Below, piece by piece: positions 19,877 to 28,742 of a stretch of 64,000 bases of DNA (position 1 is its first letter; every line of letters begins with the position of its first letter). The notes under the pieces were generated by a model, which saw only the letters and a program-made list of their open reading frames with translations, made no database searches and had not been told where the DNA came from. The DNA is from an uncultured Pseudomonadota bacterium (lineage in GTDB: Bacteria > Pseudomonadota > Gammaproteobacteria > Burkholderiales > Rhodocyclaceae). A program made the translations under genes and the position numbers. The DNA lies in assembly GCA_903951825.1 (NCBI GenBank), contig CAJBDJ010000072.1:1-64000 (forward strand). Reading direction: 5' to 3'.

Positions 19877-20629
19877 TCAGGTTCTCAGCTTCCAGCCTTG
19901 CCGCAACAGTCTCAGGGTAATCACGGAAACCACGACCAAACAGGCGAGGACGACCGCCATGCTGGTTTCCGGGGGCGCATCGGAAACCCCGAAAAACCCG
20001 TAGCGAAAGCCGTCAATCATGTAAAAGACAGGATTGTAATGCGACACCTGCTGCCAAAATAGGGGCAAGGTGTAAATCGAGTAGAAAACACCTGAGAGCA
20101 TCGTCAAGGGCATAATCAGAAAGTTCTGAAAGCCAGCCAGCTGATCGAATTTTTCCGACCATATCCCGGCGATCATTCCCAAGGCACCAAAAAGTGAACC
20201 GCCCAGCAGGGCAAAGGCCAGCATCCACAATGGTTCAGCAATACGCAACTCGGCAAACCACAGCGTCGCCAGCAAAACACCAATACCGACCAGCAACCCG
20301 CGTGCCGTAGCAGCCAGCACATAGGCGGCAAAAAAAGCCACGTAGGGAATCGGTGGCAACAGCACAAAAATGATCGAGCCGGTAATTTTTGCCTGAATCA
20401 GGCTCGAAGAAGAATTGGCGAAGGCATTCTGCAGCATCTGCATCATGACCAGGCCGGGTACCAGAAACGATGTATACCGCAGGCCGTGAACCTGAACGTG
20501 TTGATCAAGCACATGACCAAAAATCATCAGATAGAGCAAAGCCGTCAATACCGGCGCACCGACGGTCTGAAAGCCAACCTTCCAGAAACGCAGCATTTCC
20601 TTGTGAAACAAAGTCCAAAAACCGATCAT
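19877..20629 (-). CDS. ABC-2 type exporter permease (YadH-like)
   Basis: 250 residues from the ATG giving MIGFWTLFHKEMLRFWKV, which overlaps the ATPase stop as ATGA; the longer open frame upstream lies inside the ATPase gene. Six membrane segments and the ABC-2 signature region (LSGVFYSIYTLPLFWQQVSHYNPV) are visible. Together with the adjacent ATPase it resembles YadGH, an inner-membrane exporter of unknown substrate found between mla and ibaG-murA in betaproteobacteria. Confidence 0.9.
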   Translation of the reverse strand: MIGFWTLFHKEMLRFWKVGFQTVGAPVLTALLYLMIFGHVLDQHVQVHGLRYTSFLVPGLVMMQMLQNAFANSSSSLIQAKITGSIIFVLLPPIPYVAFFAAYVLAATARGLLVGIGVLLATLWFAELRIAEPLWMLAFALLGGSLFGALGMIAGIWSEKFDQLAGFQNFLIMPLTMLSGVFYSIYTLPLFWQQVSHYNPVFYMIDGFRYGFFGVSDAPPETSMAVVLACLVVVSVITLRLLRQGWKLRT

Positions 20630-21345
20630 TGACGCATCGTCCGCACAAAAACATCCTCCAAACGACCTCCAGGCAAGGAGGCCATCAAATTGGCGGTGGA
20701 GTCGAGTGCAACAACCTTCCCCTGTTTCATCAAGGCAATTCGGCCACAGAGGTTTTCCGCCTCTTCGAGATAATGGGTAGTCAGAACAATGGTGTGGCCT
20801 TCCTTGTTCAGCCGCTGAACAAACTGCCACAGCCCTTGGCGCAGTTCGACATCGACCCCCGCCGTTGGCTCATCCAGGATAATGACGGGAGGCTTATGTA
20901 CTAGAGCCTGAGCGACGAGAACACGGCGCTTCATGCCGCCAGAAAGTCGGCGCATATTGACATCGGCCTTGCTGGTCAAATCAAGATGCTCAAGAATTTC
21001 GTCAATCCAGTCGCTATTCTTGCGAATGCCAAAATACCCGGATTGAATTTTCAGGGTTTCGCGGACGGTGAAAAACGGGTCAAAAACAAGTTCCTGTGGC
21101 ACAACACCGAGTCGGCTGCGAGCCATACGGAACTCCGTGACCACATCATAGCCGAGCACTTTCAGTCTCCCCGAATCAGGACGACAGAGTCCTGCAAGTG
21201 AGGAAATCAGCGTCGTCTTGCCAGCACCATTGGGGCCAAGCAGGCCGAAGAACTCACCCTCTTCAATCTCCAGAGAAACACCCGCCAACGCTTTGAGCGA
21301 GCCGAAGCTCTTAAAAACATCAACAATCGAAACTGCAGCCACCAT
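20626..21345 (-). CDS. ABC exporter ATP-binding protein (YadG-like)
   Basis: 239 residues with all ABC ATPase motifs: Walker A GPNGAGKTT, Q-loop VVPQELVFDP, signature LSGGMKRRV, Walker B VIILDEPTAGVD and the switch His in VLTTHYLEEAE. It powers the ABC-2 permease encoded immediately downstream. Position next to mlaB suggests a role at the envelope, but the substrate is unknown. Confidence 0.92.
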   Translation of the reverse strand: MVAAVSIVDVFKSFGSLKALAGVSLEIEEGEFFGLLGPNGAGKTTLISSLAGLCRPDSGRLKVLGYDVVTEFRMARSRLGVVPQELVFDPFFTVRETLKIQSGYFGIRKNSDWIDEILEHLDLTSKADVNMRRLSGGMKRRVLVAQALVHKPPVIILDEPTAGVDVELRQGLWQFVQRLNKEGHTIVLTTHYLEEAENLCGRIALMKQGKVVALDSTANLMASLPGGRLEDVFVRTMRQ

Positions 21346-21356
21346 GGGGAACCCGC

Positions 21357-21641
21357 TCAGGCGAGCGGGATCAGCTCTGCCACGCCGTAGAGCTCGGCGA
21401 GAGACAAGACGCCTGCCGGAATATTGGCAAATTTAAGCGTTGAGCCTGAGCCTTGCGCGGCGCGCATCCAACCCATCATTACTGCCAAGGCTGACGAGTC
21501 AGCCTCCTCAACCCGACCAAGATCAATGATCTGCTCGCCGGCTTCCAAGGCAGCGCACCCAGCCAACAACAATTGTTGAGCAGTGTCCATCAGCAATGGG
21601 GCAGTCACGACGAGGCGACCGTCCACGCGCTCAAGCATCAC
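21357..21641 (-). CDS. mlaB: STAS-domain protein MlaB
   Basis: 94 residues with a single STAS domain (EAGEQIIDLGRVEEADSSALAVMMG region, with the DSSAL motif). MlaB binds MlaF on the cytoplasmic side and stabilises the MlaFEDB phospholipid transporter. It overlaps mlaC by 4 bases and is the last mla gene of the operon. Confidence 0.9.
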   Translation of the reverse strand: MMLERVDGRLVVTAPLLMDTAQQLLLAGCAALEAGEQIIDLGRVEEADSSALAVMMGWMRAAQGSGSTLKFANIPAGVLSLAELYGVAELIPLA

Positions 21642-22261
21642 TTACTGCCCTTGGCCAGATTGGCTTCTAGCGACTTGTTCTTGGCGGCGACGGTTCGAAT
21701 CAAGCCATCCATCCCGCCATTCCTGATTTCTTGGGCGAACTGATCACGATAGTTGGTAACCAGAGAAATCCCAGCCACCGTCACGTCATAAACTCTCCAG
21801 GCACCATCGAGCTTTTCCAGACTGTAATCCAGTTGTACCGCCTTGGCGCCCGGTTGCTGAACTTCCGTGCGTACCAAAACATCGGTATCCGCAGGGTTCA
21901 TCTTGAATGGTTTGAAAATGACTTTCTGATTACGGTAACCGGTTAGCGCATTAGAGTAGGTACGCACCAACAATGTCTTGAATTCGGCAGTCAATTCCTG
22001 CTGTTGCTGGACACTTGCCTTGCGCCAATCCTTGCCAACGGCCAGCGCCGTCATGTGCTGAAAATTGAAATATGGCAGAACCTTGGCGTCGACCAGCGCA
22101 ATCGCCTTGTGCATGTCACCATTCTGGATATCCTTGTCTGTGCGAACAATATCCAGAACATCATCTGTAATTTTTTTTACGAGTACATCAGGGGCATCCT
22201 GCGCGCTTGCCGCAACAGCAAAAAACCCTGCAAAAAGAAGAGCAAGAAGATTTTTCATCAT
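21638..22261 (-). CDS. mlaC: Periplasmic phospholipid-binding protein MlaC
   Basis: About 207 residues with a Sec signal peptide (MMKNLLALLFAGFFAVAASA). The mature domain has the Tol_Tol_Ttg2/MlaC pattern, including FNFQHMTALAVGKDWRKA and YDVTVAGISLVTNYRDQF. MlaC ferries phospholipid across the periplasm between the outer-membrane MlaA complex and the inner-membrane MlaFEDB pump. Two adjacent ATGs (22261, 22258) and a TTG at 22273 are possible starts; no strong ribosome binding site decides. Confidence 0.92.
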   Translation of the reverse strand: MMKNLLALLFAGFFAVAASAQDAPDVLVKKITDDVLDIVRTDKDIQNGDMHKAIALVDAKVLPYFNFQHMTALAVGKDWRKASVQQQQELTAEFKTLLVRTYSNALTGYRNQKVIFKPFKMNPADTDVLVRTEVQQPGAKAVQLDYSLEKLDGAWRVYDVTVAGISLVTNYRDQFAQEIRNGGMDGLIRTVAAKNKSLEANLAKGSK

Positions 22262-22276
22262 GGTCTGTGTCAAAAA

Positions 22277-23008
22277 TTATTCAATATCGCGAGGGGGACG
22301 GCCATCAAAAATCTGGTTGCGACGACGCTGTAGATAGGCATCACGCAAATAGGCATATTTATCCAAAGCCCCTTCGTCAATCACTTTATCAGCAGGCAAG
22401 AGGCTGGCGCGAATATCGACAAAACGGGTTGCTACCAAACTGTTGCGAACAGAAATTGAGCGGGTACGCGCACTCCACACCGGGTCGGCATAGGAATCGC
22501 CAATCCAGCCAAAGGTGTCGCGCAAGGTGCGCGGCCCGATAAACGGCCAAAAGAAATAAGCACCATCAGGCACCCCCCAAACCGCCAGGGTTTGCCCCAG
22601 GTCTTCCTCATGTTTTTCAAGTCCGAGTTCGCTGGCAACGTCGAACAAACCGAAAATACCTACCGTCGAATTCACCAGCAATCGGGCGATGTCAATCCCG
22701 GCATCACTGAATTTTCCCTGAAACGCACTGTTGGCGCCGATCCAGAGATCGCCGGTATTGCCAAAAAAATTGCTGATGCCAGCCTTGACCGGCAAGGGAA
22801 CCGTCGCATCGTAAGCTTTGGCAACCGGCTTGATTGCAATCTTATCCACGGCCGAATTGACCGAATACATCGTGCGATTGAAATTTTCATAGGGATCACG
22901 CAAGTTTTCTCCAACAGCCGCCTGATTGAGCGCCAAAACAAACAGCCCGCCAGCCAGCAACCGGCGACAACACCTGCCCCCCCACGCCGCAGAATACCAA
23001 TTGCTCAT
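22277..23008 (-). CDS. mlaA: Phospholipid-transport outer-membrane protein MlaA (VacJ)
   Basis: 243 residues with the VacJ signature: DPYENFNRTMYSVN, then NSTVGIFGLFDVASELGL and DLGQTLAVWGV, GPYFFWPF-like segment, and RTLRDTFGW. MlaA removes misplaced phospholipids from the outer leaflet. Most MlaA proteins are lipoproteins; here the signal peptide ends near QAAVG/EN without a lipobox Cys (the only early cysteines, C13 and C14, lie before the hydrophobic core). The start overlaps mlaD by 4 bases. Gene order F-E-D-A-C-B differs from E. coli, where mlaA is elsewhere. Confidence 0.93.
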   Translation of the reverse strand: MSNWYSAAWGGRCCRRLLAGGLFVLALNQAAVGENLRDPYENFNRTMYSVNSAVDKIAIKPVAKAYDATVPLPVKAGISNFFGNTGDLWIGANSAFQGKFSDAGIDIARLLVNSTVGIFGLFDVASELGLEKHEEDLGQTLAVWGVPDGAYFFWPFIGPRTLRDTFGWIGDSYADPVWSARTRSISVRNSLVATRFVDIRASLLPADKVIDEGALDKYAYLRDAYLQRRRNQIFDGRPPRDIE

Positions 23009-23475
23009 TTACTTTCCTGCCCGTCGGCTGCCTTACTAAAGAGAAACTGACTGATCAACTTTTCCAGCACCACGGCAGACTGCGTCTTGGTGATTTTGTC
23101 ACCCGCAATCAGCATTTTTTCATCACCGCCGGCATCAAGCCCGACGTACTGCTCCCCCAACAACCCTGCGGTCAAAATCGAAGCAAAGGTGTCTTTGGGA
23201 AAGCGGTAACGACCATCAACATTCATGATCACAATTGCCTCATAACTGGCCGGATCAAACTTGATATCGGAAATACGCCCAACCAGCACCCCAGCACTTT
23301 TTACCGGGCCACGCACCTTAAGCCCGCCGATGTTATCAAACTTGGCTTCCAGCACGTAGGTTTCAGCCAGGTGTGCGGAGGACAAATTCCCTACTTTCAA
23401 GGCAAGAAACAACAATGCAGAAATGCCAATCAGGACAAATAAACCGACCCACAGATCCAGAATTTTACGGCTCAT
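23005..23475 (-). CDS. mlaD: MCE-domain lipid-binding protein MlaD
   Basis: 156 residues: an N-terminal membrane helix (LDLWVGLFVLIGISALLFLAL) followed by one MCE domain, with the conserved FDNIGGLKVRGPVKSAGVLVGRI and LLGEQYVGL segments. MlaD forms a hexameric ring in the periplasm anchored to the MlaE permease. Start and stop overlap mlaE and mlaA by 4 bases each. Confidence 0.95.
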   Translation of the reverse strand: MSRKILDLWVGLFVLIGISALLFLALKVGNLSSAHLAETYVLEAKFDNIGGLKVRGPVKSAGVLVGRISDIKFDPASYEAIVIMNVDGRYRFPKDTFASILTAGLLGEQYVGLDAGGDEKMLIAGDKITKTQSAVVLEKLISQFLFSKAADGQESK

Positions 23476-24266
23476 GATGCTCCCCGAAACATGAACGAGG
23501 TTAAGACAAAATCCAGCGCCAAAATAGTCAACGCCGAAGTCACTACAGTTCGCGTAATGGCTCGCGAAACGCCCTCAGCGGTTGGCGCCGAATCATAGCC
23601 TTCAAAAACGGCTATGAGAGATACCGCCACACCAAAAACAAAACTTTTTATCACGCCGTTCCAAATATCATAACGAAAATCAACCGACGCCTGCATCTGT
23701 GACCAAAAAGCGCCATCATCAACGCCAATGAAAACCACGCCGATTAGCCAGCCGCCAAAAATCCCCATAGCTGAAAACATCGCCGCCAAAAATGGCATGG
23801 CGATTACTCCGCCCCAAAAACGCGGCGCTACTACTCGGGCAATCGGATTAACCGCCATCATATCCATCGCCTTCAGTTGCTCTGTAGCCTTCATCAACCC
23901 AATTTCTGCCGTCACCGACGAACCGGCTCGGGAGGCAAAAAGCAAGGCCGCCAATACCGGCCCAAGTTCACGAGTCAAAGAGAGAGCCACCAGCGTTCCG
24001 AGAGCCTCTGTTGAGCCATAACGCTGCAAAGTCTCATACCCCTGCAAACCGAGAACCAATCCAACAAAAAGCCCAGAGACGAGAATAATGAGGAGTGAGA
24101 GAACCCCACTGAAGAACATCTCGCGAATGGTCAAATGCAGACGACGGAAAGAAGTGCCCGAATAAATCAGTATCGCGAAGAAAAAACGTGTGGCAAATCC
24201 AAGACGCCATATCCTATCAACGGTTGCATGACCAATTTTTGTTATCCAATCTACAGGATTAAGCAA
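23472..24266 (-). CDS. mlaE: Phospholipid transporter permease MlaE
   Basis: Permease of the MlaE (DUF140) family, about 264 residues, with the signature VLGLQGYETLQRYG, LTRELGPVLAALLFASRAGS and TAEIGLMKATEQLKAM. The start is uncertain: the frame is open inside mlaF, but TTG 24266 with GGAGA 6 bases upstream gives a length matching E. coli MlaE; GTG 24272 is an alternative. Either way it overlaps the end of mlaF, so translation is coupled. Confidence 0.92.
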   Translation of the reverse strand: MLNPVDWITKIGHATVDRIWRLGFATRFFFAILIYSGTSFRRLHLTIREMFFSGVLSLLIILVSGLFVGLVLGLQGYETLQRYGSTEALGTLVALSLTRELGPVLAALLFASRAGSSVTAEIGLMKATEQLKAMDMMAVNPIARVVAPRFWGGVIAMPFLAAMFSAMGIFGGWLIGVVFIGVDDGAFWSQMQASVDFRYDIWNGVIKSFVFGVAVSLIAVFEGYDSAPTAEGVSRAITRTVVTSALTILALDFVLTSFMFRGAS

Positions 24267-25071
24267 GAGCACTCTCCGGCAAAAAGTCCTGACGCACTGA
24301 CTGCGCGGGATAATCAAAATGCACGGGTCCATCTGGAGCGGCACTGACAAACTGATGAACGAATGGATCGCTTGATGCGCGAATTTCGTCAGGTGTACCT
24401 TCGGCGACTATTTTTCCTTGCGAAACAAAATAAATGTAATCAACGATCTGTAGCGATTCATGAATATCGTGTGTCACCATGATGGAGGTGGCACCGAGCG
24501 CATCATTGAGTTTTCGGATCAATTGACCGATGACCCCAAGCGCAATCGGATCCAGACCGGTGAAAGGCTCGTCGTACATCACCAGCATCGGGTCGAGCGC
24601 CACCGCGCGCGCCAGTGCGACACGGCGCGCCATACCACCCGACAACTCACCTGGCATTAACGCACTGGCGCCGCGTAAACCAACGGCCTCGAGCTTCATC
24701 AGAACCAGATCACGAATCATTGCCTCCGACATATTGGTGTGTTCGCGAATCGGGAAAGCCACGTTATCAAATACGCTCATGTCCGTGAACAGCGCCCCAA
24801 ACTGGAACAACATGCCCATTTTTCGTCGTAACCGATACAACTCATCGTGAGAAATCCTGCTCACTTCATGGCGCTCGAGACGAACCGACCCCGACGTCGG
24901 GCGCAACTGACCACCGATACAGCGCAGCAAAGTTGTCTTGCCGCACCCTGAACCGCCCATGATGGCGACGACTTTGCCACGCGGAATCTTCATATTGACC
25001 CCTTCGAGCACCGGCCGCTCATCAAACTTGAAATGCAACTCCCGAATATCGACCAGAACGTCGTCAAACAA
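24259..25071 (-). CDS. mlaF: Phospholipid transporter ATP-binding protein MlaF
   Basis: 270 residues, with Walker A GGSGCGKTT, signature LSGGMARRV, Walker B LVMYDEPFTGLD and switch His in MVTHDIHES. It energises phospholipid movement by MlaEDB. The start is TTG at 25071, with a G-rich site about 8 bases upstream; no in-frame ATG exists nearby. First gene of the long mla-to-murA run, divergent from the sigma-54 activator gene; 25072-25179 must hold both promoters and is A/T-rich. Confidence 0.94.
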   Translation of the reverse strand: MFDDVLVDIRELHFKFDERPVLEGVNMKIPRGKVVAIMGGSGCGKTTLLRCIGGQLRPTSGSVRLERHEVSRISHDELYRLRRKMGMLFQFGALFTDMSVFDNVAFPIREHTNMSEAMIRDLVLMKLEAVGLRGASALMPGELSGGMARRVALARAVALDPMLVMYDEPFTGLDPIALGVIGQLIRKLNDALGATSIMVTHDIHESLQIVDYIYFVSQGKIVAEGTPDEIRASSDPFVHQFVSAAPDGPVHFDYPAQSVRQDFLPESALA

Positions 25072-25179
25072 AATGTCGCCCCCAGAAAAATTTTCTGAAT
25101 TTTAACAGACGGCATGTGTATTTTGGAAAATGACCATGTTATAGTCTTTTGGTATATTTAAAGATTAAGCGGTGTAACC

Positions 25180-26601
25180 ATGACTGAAAAGCCGTTACTC
25201 CTCGTGGTGAACAACAACTTGCTTGCCAGCGAAATTCTGGGTCACGCCTTGACTGAGGCGTTTGACGTCGTCCACTGTTTAAATCGCCCTCGCTGCCGCG
25301 ACTTGCTGCAACAACTTAAAAACGCCCCGCAAGTCGCCATTATCTGTCTCAGCAGCTCGCATCCGGAAGATTCGCGCGACGAGGAGTTAGCCTTGATCGG
25401 TGAGCTATCAGAGGCGATTCCGACAATAAAAATAGTTATTCCATCGTCACCAAAAAATGACATAAAACTACGCCAATGTCACACCTCAAAAGACGTAACA
25501 TTTGTATCTACTCCGATTGATCCGAGCCAGTTACTCAACATTCTGAATCAGGGCAGCGCAAACAAAAGTGGTAACAAATGGCATAAATCTGAACCTGGCC
25601 TGATCGGCGAAAGCCTGCCCGCAAGAGAACTCAAGCTTCAACTCAATCAATATGCCAATCTCGTGTTTCCAGTACTGATCGAGGGCGAATCGGGCTGCGG
25701 CAAAGATATTGTGGCCAGCCATCACCTTCATCAACTTAGCACTCGCCACATGCTGCCATTTCTGGCAATCAACTGTGCCGCAATCTCGCCCAACCTGATC
25801 GAACCGACACTCTTCGGGCATATCAAAGGGGCATTTACCGGTGCAACCAGCGCGCGTGCCGGATATTTTGAAGAGGCAGGAAACGGAACTCTCTTCCTCG
25901 ATGAAATTGGTGAACTTCCTTACGAACTTCAACCCAAACTGCTACGTGTTCTCGAAAATGGCGAATACCAGCGGGTTGGCGAAACTCGCACTCGCGTCTC
26001 GCCAGCACGCATCATTGCTGCCACCAACCGGGACTTGCGCCGGGAAATCAAGGCCGGCCGTTTCCGTGCAGACCTCTATCACCGCCTTTCTGTATTCAGC
26101 GTCACGGTGCCACCTTTGCGCGAGATGGGGCGCGATCGTTTGTTACTCCTTGAGCATTTCCGACAGCATTACGCGGCGCAGACTGGCTGCCAGGCATTTA
26201 CCCTGAATGCCGCAGCCGAGCAGCTTTGGCTGACTTACTCATTCCCGGGCAACATCCGTGAATTACGCAACATCGTAATTCGCCTCACTGCACGCTGGGC
26301 TGGAAAAAACATTGGCAGCGAGCAATTGCTTGCAGAGTTTGATACCTCAGCACCAACCGGCCTCCCGGTGCAAGAGTCAAGTACTCCGCCCTCTCTCTGC
26401 GGTCATTCTCGACTTCCCGCACTGGGTCATCTACAGCAAGCCGGGCGGATCGATCTCGACGCAACACTCGCTGAACTCGAACATGCTTACATCGCTGCCG
26501 CGCTGCAAATGACGAGAGGCAACGTTAGCCATGCTTCGCGCTTGCTGGGCATCAACCGCACCACACTCTACAACAGGATGGAATTCCTGCGGCGCCCATG
26601 A
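25180..26601 (+). CDS. Sigma-54-dependent activator of the pilus-like operon
   Basis: 473 residues. Residues 1-125 look like a response-regulator receiver fold in which the acidic pocket is lost (VVNNNLL where receivers have VDDE). Residues about 140-380 are the AAA+ sigma-54 interaction domain: Walker A GESGCGKD (169-176), GAFTGA loop (217-222), Walker [10 protein letters not shown], and the R-finger region [12 protein letters not shown]. The C-terminus is a Fis-type helix-turn-helix ([21 protein letters not shown]). It overlaps the mshM remnant by 4 bases and heads the operon, so it probably controls pilus-like genes or is co-expressed with them. The lost phosphorylation site suggests control by ligand, partner or level. 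Confidence 0.88.
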   Translation: MTEKPLLLVVNNNLLASEILGHALTEAFDVVHCLNRPRCRDLLQQLKNAPQVAIICLSSSHPEDSRDEELALIGELSEAIPTIKIVIPSSPKNDIKLRQCHTSKDVTFVSTPIDPSQLLNILNQGSANKSGNKWHKSEPGLIGESLPARELKLQLNQYANLVFPVLIEGESGCGKDIVASHHLHQLSTRHMLPFLAINCAAISPNLIEPTLFGHIKGAFTGATSARAGYFEEAGNGTLFLDEIGELPYELQPKLLRVLENGEYQRVGETRTRVSPARIIAATNRDLRREIKAGRFRADLYHRLSVFSVTVPPLREMGRDRLLLLEHFRQHYAAQTGCQAFTLNAAAEQLWLTYSFPGNIRELRNIVIRLTARWAGKNIGSEQLLAEFDTSAPTGLPVQESSTPPSLCGHSRLPALGHLQQAGRIDLDATLAELEHAYIAAALQMTRGNVSHASRLLGINRTTLYNRMEFLRRP

Positions 26602-26922
26602 GCCTCTACCTTCAGCACTTTGGGCTGAGTGAGACGCCCTTCAGAATTACACCGTACACCGATTTTTTCTTCGGCGGAGCCCGTCGTAGGTCAACGCTTG
26701 ATACGTTGATTTTCGCGATCATGCCGGATGAAAGCATCGTCAAGGTGACCGGCAAAGTCGGTAGCAACAAGACAATGCTCTGTTGGATGTTGCTGGAGCA
26801 TTTGCCGGCGGGGGTCGAGACGCTTTATCTGGCTATCCGCACCAGCTTGCAAAGCGGACACCATGACTGACGGGGTTTCGGCCGCTATTGAGCAAACGTT
26901 GGCCGAAGGGTATGCCCGATGA
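26598..26922 (+). pseudogene. mshM: Decayed mshM/ExeA-like ATPase
   Basis: The first 80 codons match the N-terminus of MshM/ExeA-type AAA ATPases (HFGLSETPFRITPYTDFFFGGA, then VKVTGKVGSNKTML). The Walker A glycine before Lys is replaced by Asn (GKVGSNKT). The frame then leaves the family pattern after LYLA and stops at 26868-26870, where intact members continue to about 270-300 residues. A second frame (ending DGVSAAIEQTLAEGYAR) closes at 26920-26922, overlapping the mshL start as ATGA. This is best read as the original C-terminus kept after an internal deletion and frameshift. Confidence 0.75.
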
Positions 26923-28733
26923 TGAGCAGTCGGTTCGCTTGGGCAATTCCACTGCTACTGATGCTCGCTGCCTGCACTGCCCCGACGCCACGCGATCCAC
27001 TCAAAACCCACATCAGCAGTCAAACCATGTCGTCTCAGCCGGCCATCAGCGATATCCCGGCACCGGTCGACGAGCGGCTGACCTTACCCAAACCACGCGA
27101 CATACCGAAGACGGAAATCTACAGTGTCGTAGTTAACAACATTCAGGTGCGCGATTTGCTTTTTGCGCTGGCGCGTGACGCCAAGGTGAATATCGACATC
27201 CACCCAGGAATCAGCGGTGCCGTCTCATTGAACGCGATCAATCAGACCTTGCCGCAGCTGCTATCACGCATTTCCCGACAAGTCAACATGCGCTTCGAGA
27301 TGGATGGTCAAAATCTTTACATCATGCCGGACTCACCCTTTCTCAAACACTACAGGGTGGATTACGTGAACATGTCGCGGAATGTCACTGGGACGGTATC
27401 TGCCAACACGCAAATTGCCACCGGTCAATCCGATGCGGGTAATAGCGGAAGTTCGGGCAGTAGCGGAAATACGGCAAAAACGGAAATCACCAATACCTCA
27501 AAAAACATTTTTTGGGAGTCTCTGGAAAAGAACATCAAGGACATTCTCCGCGAAGCCGACAAAACCCTCCCGGAAGGTTCCAGCGAAACCATCACAGAAG
27601 AAAGCAACAACCAGAACGCCACCGGAACCGCCGCCCTGACACAAGGTGGCAGCGCGCGTAGCAAGCTCAACAACATGGTCAACGCCCTGCAGGGTCACCC
27701 GACCCCCAGTTCGACATCTCAGGCCAGTGGCAACAAGGTGGTGCGGCACAGCACGTTCCGCGAGGCCGTCGCAGTCATCATCAATGCAGAAAGCGGCACC
27801 GTCACGGTACGTGCCAGCCAGCGTCAGCATGAGCGAATTCAGGAATTTGTCGATCGAGTCACCCATGCTGCGCGCCGCCAGGTACTCATTGAAGCGACCA
27901 TCGTTGAAGTCGAACTCGCTGACAGTTACCAGCAAGGTGTCGAATGGAGCCGCTTCCGCACTGACGGCTCAGGCTTTTCAATCGCGCCGGCATCGATCAA
28001 CAGCAACGTCGGCAGTATCGTCCAGCCGTTCCAGCTCAGCTACAAAACCGCCAACCCGCTCAATCTGATTTCTGCCGTCAATCTGCTGGAAAGCTTTGGC
28101 ACCGCCAAAGTTCTCTCCAGCCCGCGCCTGTCGGTAATGAACAACCAGACCGCCCTGCTCAAAGTTGTTGAAAATTTTGTTTATTTCAGCGTCAAGGCAG
28201 ACACCACCACGACAGCAAATGTGGCGCAAAACACAACGGTAACGACAACTCCGCAATCGGTATCGGTCGGTCTGGTCATGAGTGTCACCCCACAAATCAG
28301 TCACAGCGATGCGGTAATTTTGAATGTACGGCCAAGCATTTCGAGTGTTTCGGAACTCAAACGCGACCCCAACCCGGTCATTCCACCCGAGATACCCAAT
28401 TACGTTCCACAAATCCGCACACGCGAGATCGAGTCGGTCATGCGGGTCAACAGCGGCGAAATCGCCGTTCTCGGCGGCCTGATGACTGACAGCGTCGACT
28501 GGAAAACCGGCAGGGTTCCGCTACTCGGGCAGGTGCCGCTGGTTGGCGAAGCCTTCAACACGCGCAACAACGCCAGCAAGAAATCCGAGTTGGTCATTTT
28601 TCTGCGCCCCGTGGTCATCAAAGACGCCAGCCTCAACGGCGATTACTCGAACTACCGAGGGCAACTGCCGGGCGAGCGATTTTTTGAGCAGACGGCTGAA
28701 TCGCAGCCCTTCAACTTCCTCTCCGGGCGCTAG
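26919..28733 (+). CDS. mshL: MSHA-type outer-membrane secretin MshL
   Basis: 604 residues. The N-terminus is a lipoprotein signal peptide (LLLMLAAC, lipobox LAAC). An STN-like N-domain follows (VRDLLFALARDAKVNIDIHPG), then a Ser/Gly/Asn-rich stretch (about 170-270), a secretin N1-like domain, and the secretin beta-barrel domain from about residue 360 ending in the family signature VPLLGQVPLVGEAFNTRN and ELVIFLRPVVIKD. It should form the outer-membrane gate of the pilus-like machine. Two adjacent ATGs are possible starts; MSSRF (26922) is equivalent. Confidence 0.9.
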   Translation: MMSSRFAWAIPLLLMLAACTAPTPRDPLKTHISSQTMSSQPAISDIPAPVDERLTLPKPRDIPKTEIYSVVVNNIQVRDLLFALARDAKVNIDIHPGISGAVSLNAINQTLPQLLSRISRQVNMRFEMDGQNLYIMPDSPFLKHYRVDYVNMSRNVTGTVSANTQIATGQSDAGNSGSSGSSGNTAKTEITNTSKNIFWESLEKNIKDILREADKTLPEGSSETITEESNNQNATGTAALTQGGSARSKLNNMVNALQGHPTPSSTSQASGNKVVRHSTFREAVAVIINAESGTVTVRASQRQHERIQEFVDRVTHAARRQVLIEATIVEVELADSYQQGVEWSRFRTDGSGFSIAPASINSNVGSIVQPFQLSYKTANPLNLISAVNLLESFGTAKVLSSPRLSVMNNQTALLKVVENFVYFSVKADTTTTANVAQNTTVTTTPQSVSVGLVMSVTPQISHSDAVILNVRPSISSVSELKRDPNPVIPPEIPNYVPQIRTREIESVMRVNSGEIAVLGGLMTDSVDWKTGRVPLLGQVPLVGEAFNTRNNASKKSELVIFLRPVVIKDASLNGDYSNYRGQLPGERFFEQTAESQPFNFLSGR

Positions 28734-28742
28734 GGTTTCGCT

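Noticed and set aside
25072-25179. Sigma-54 (-24/-12) promoter before the activator gene
   Set aside because: A GG with a 10-base gap is present, but it is followed by TG, not GC, so the consensus is not met.
26888-27136. Separate 82-codon gene between mshM and mshL
   Set aside because: It overlaps the mshL start in another frame and has no motifs.
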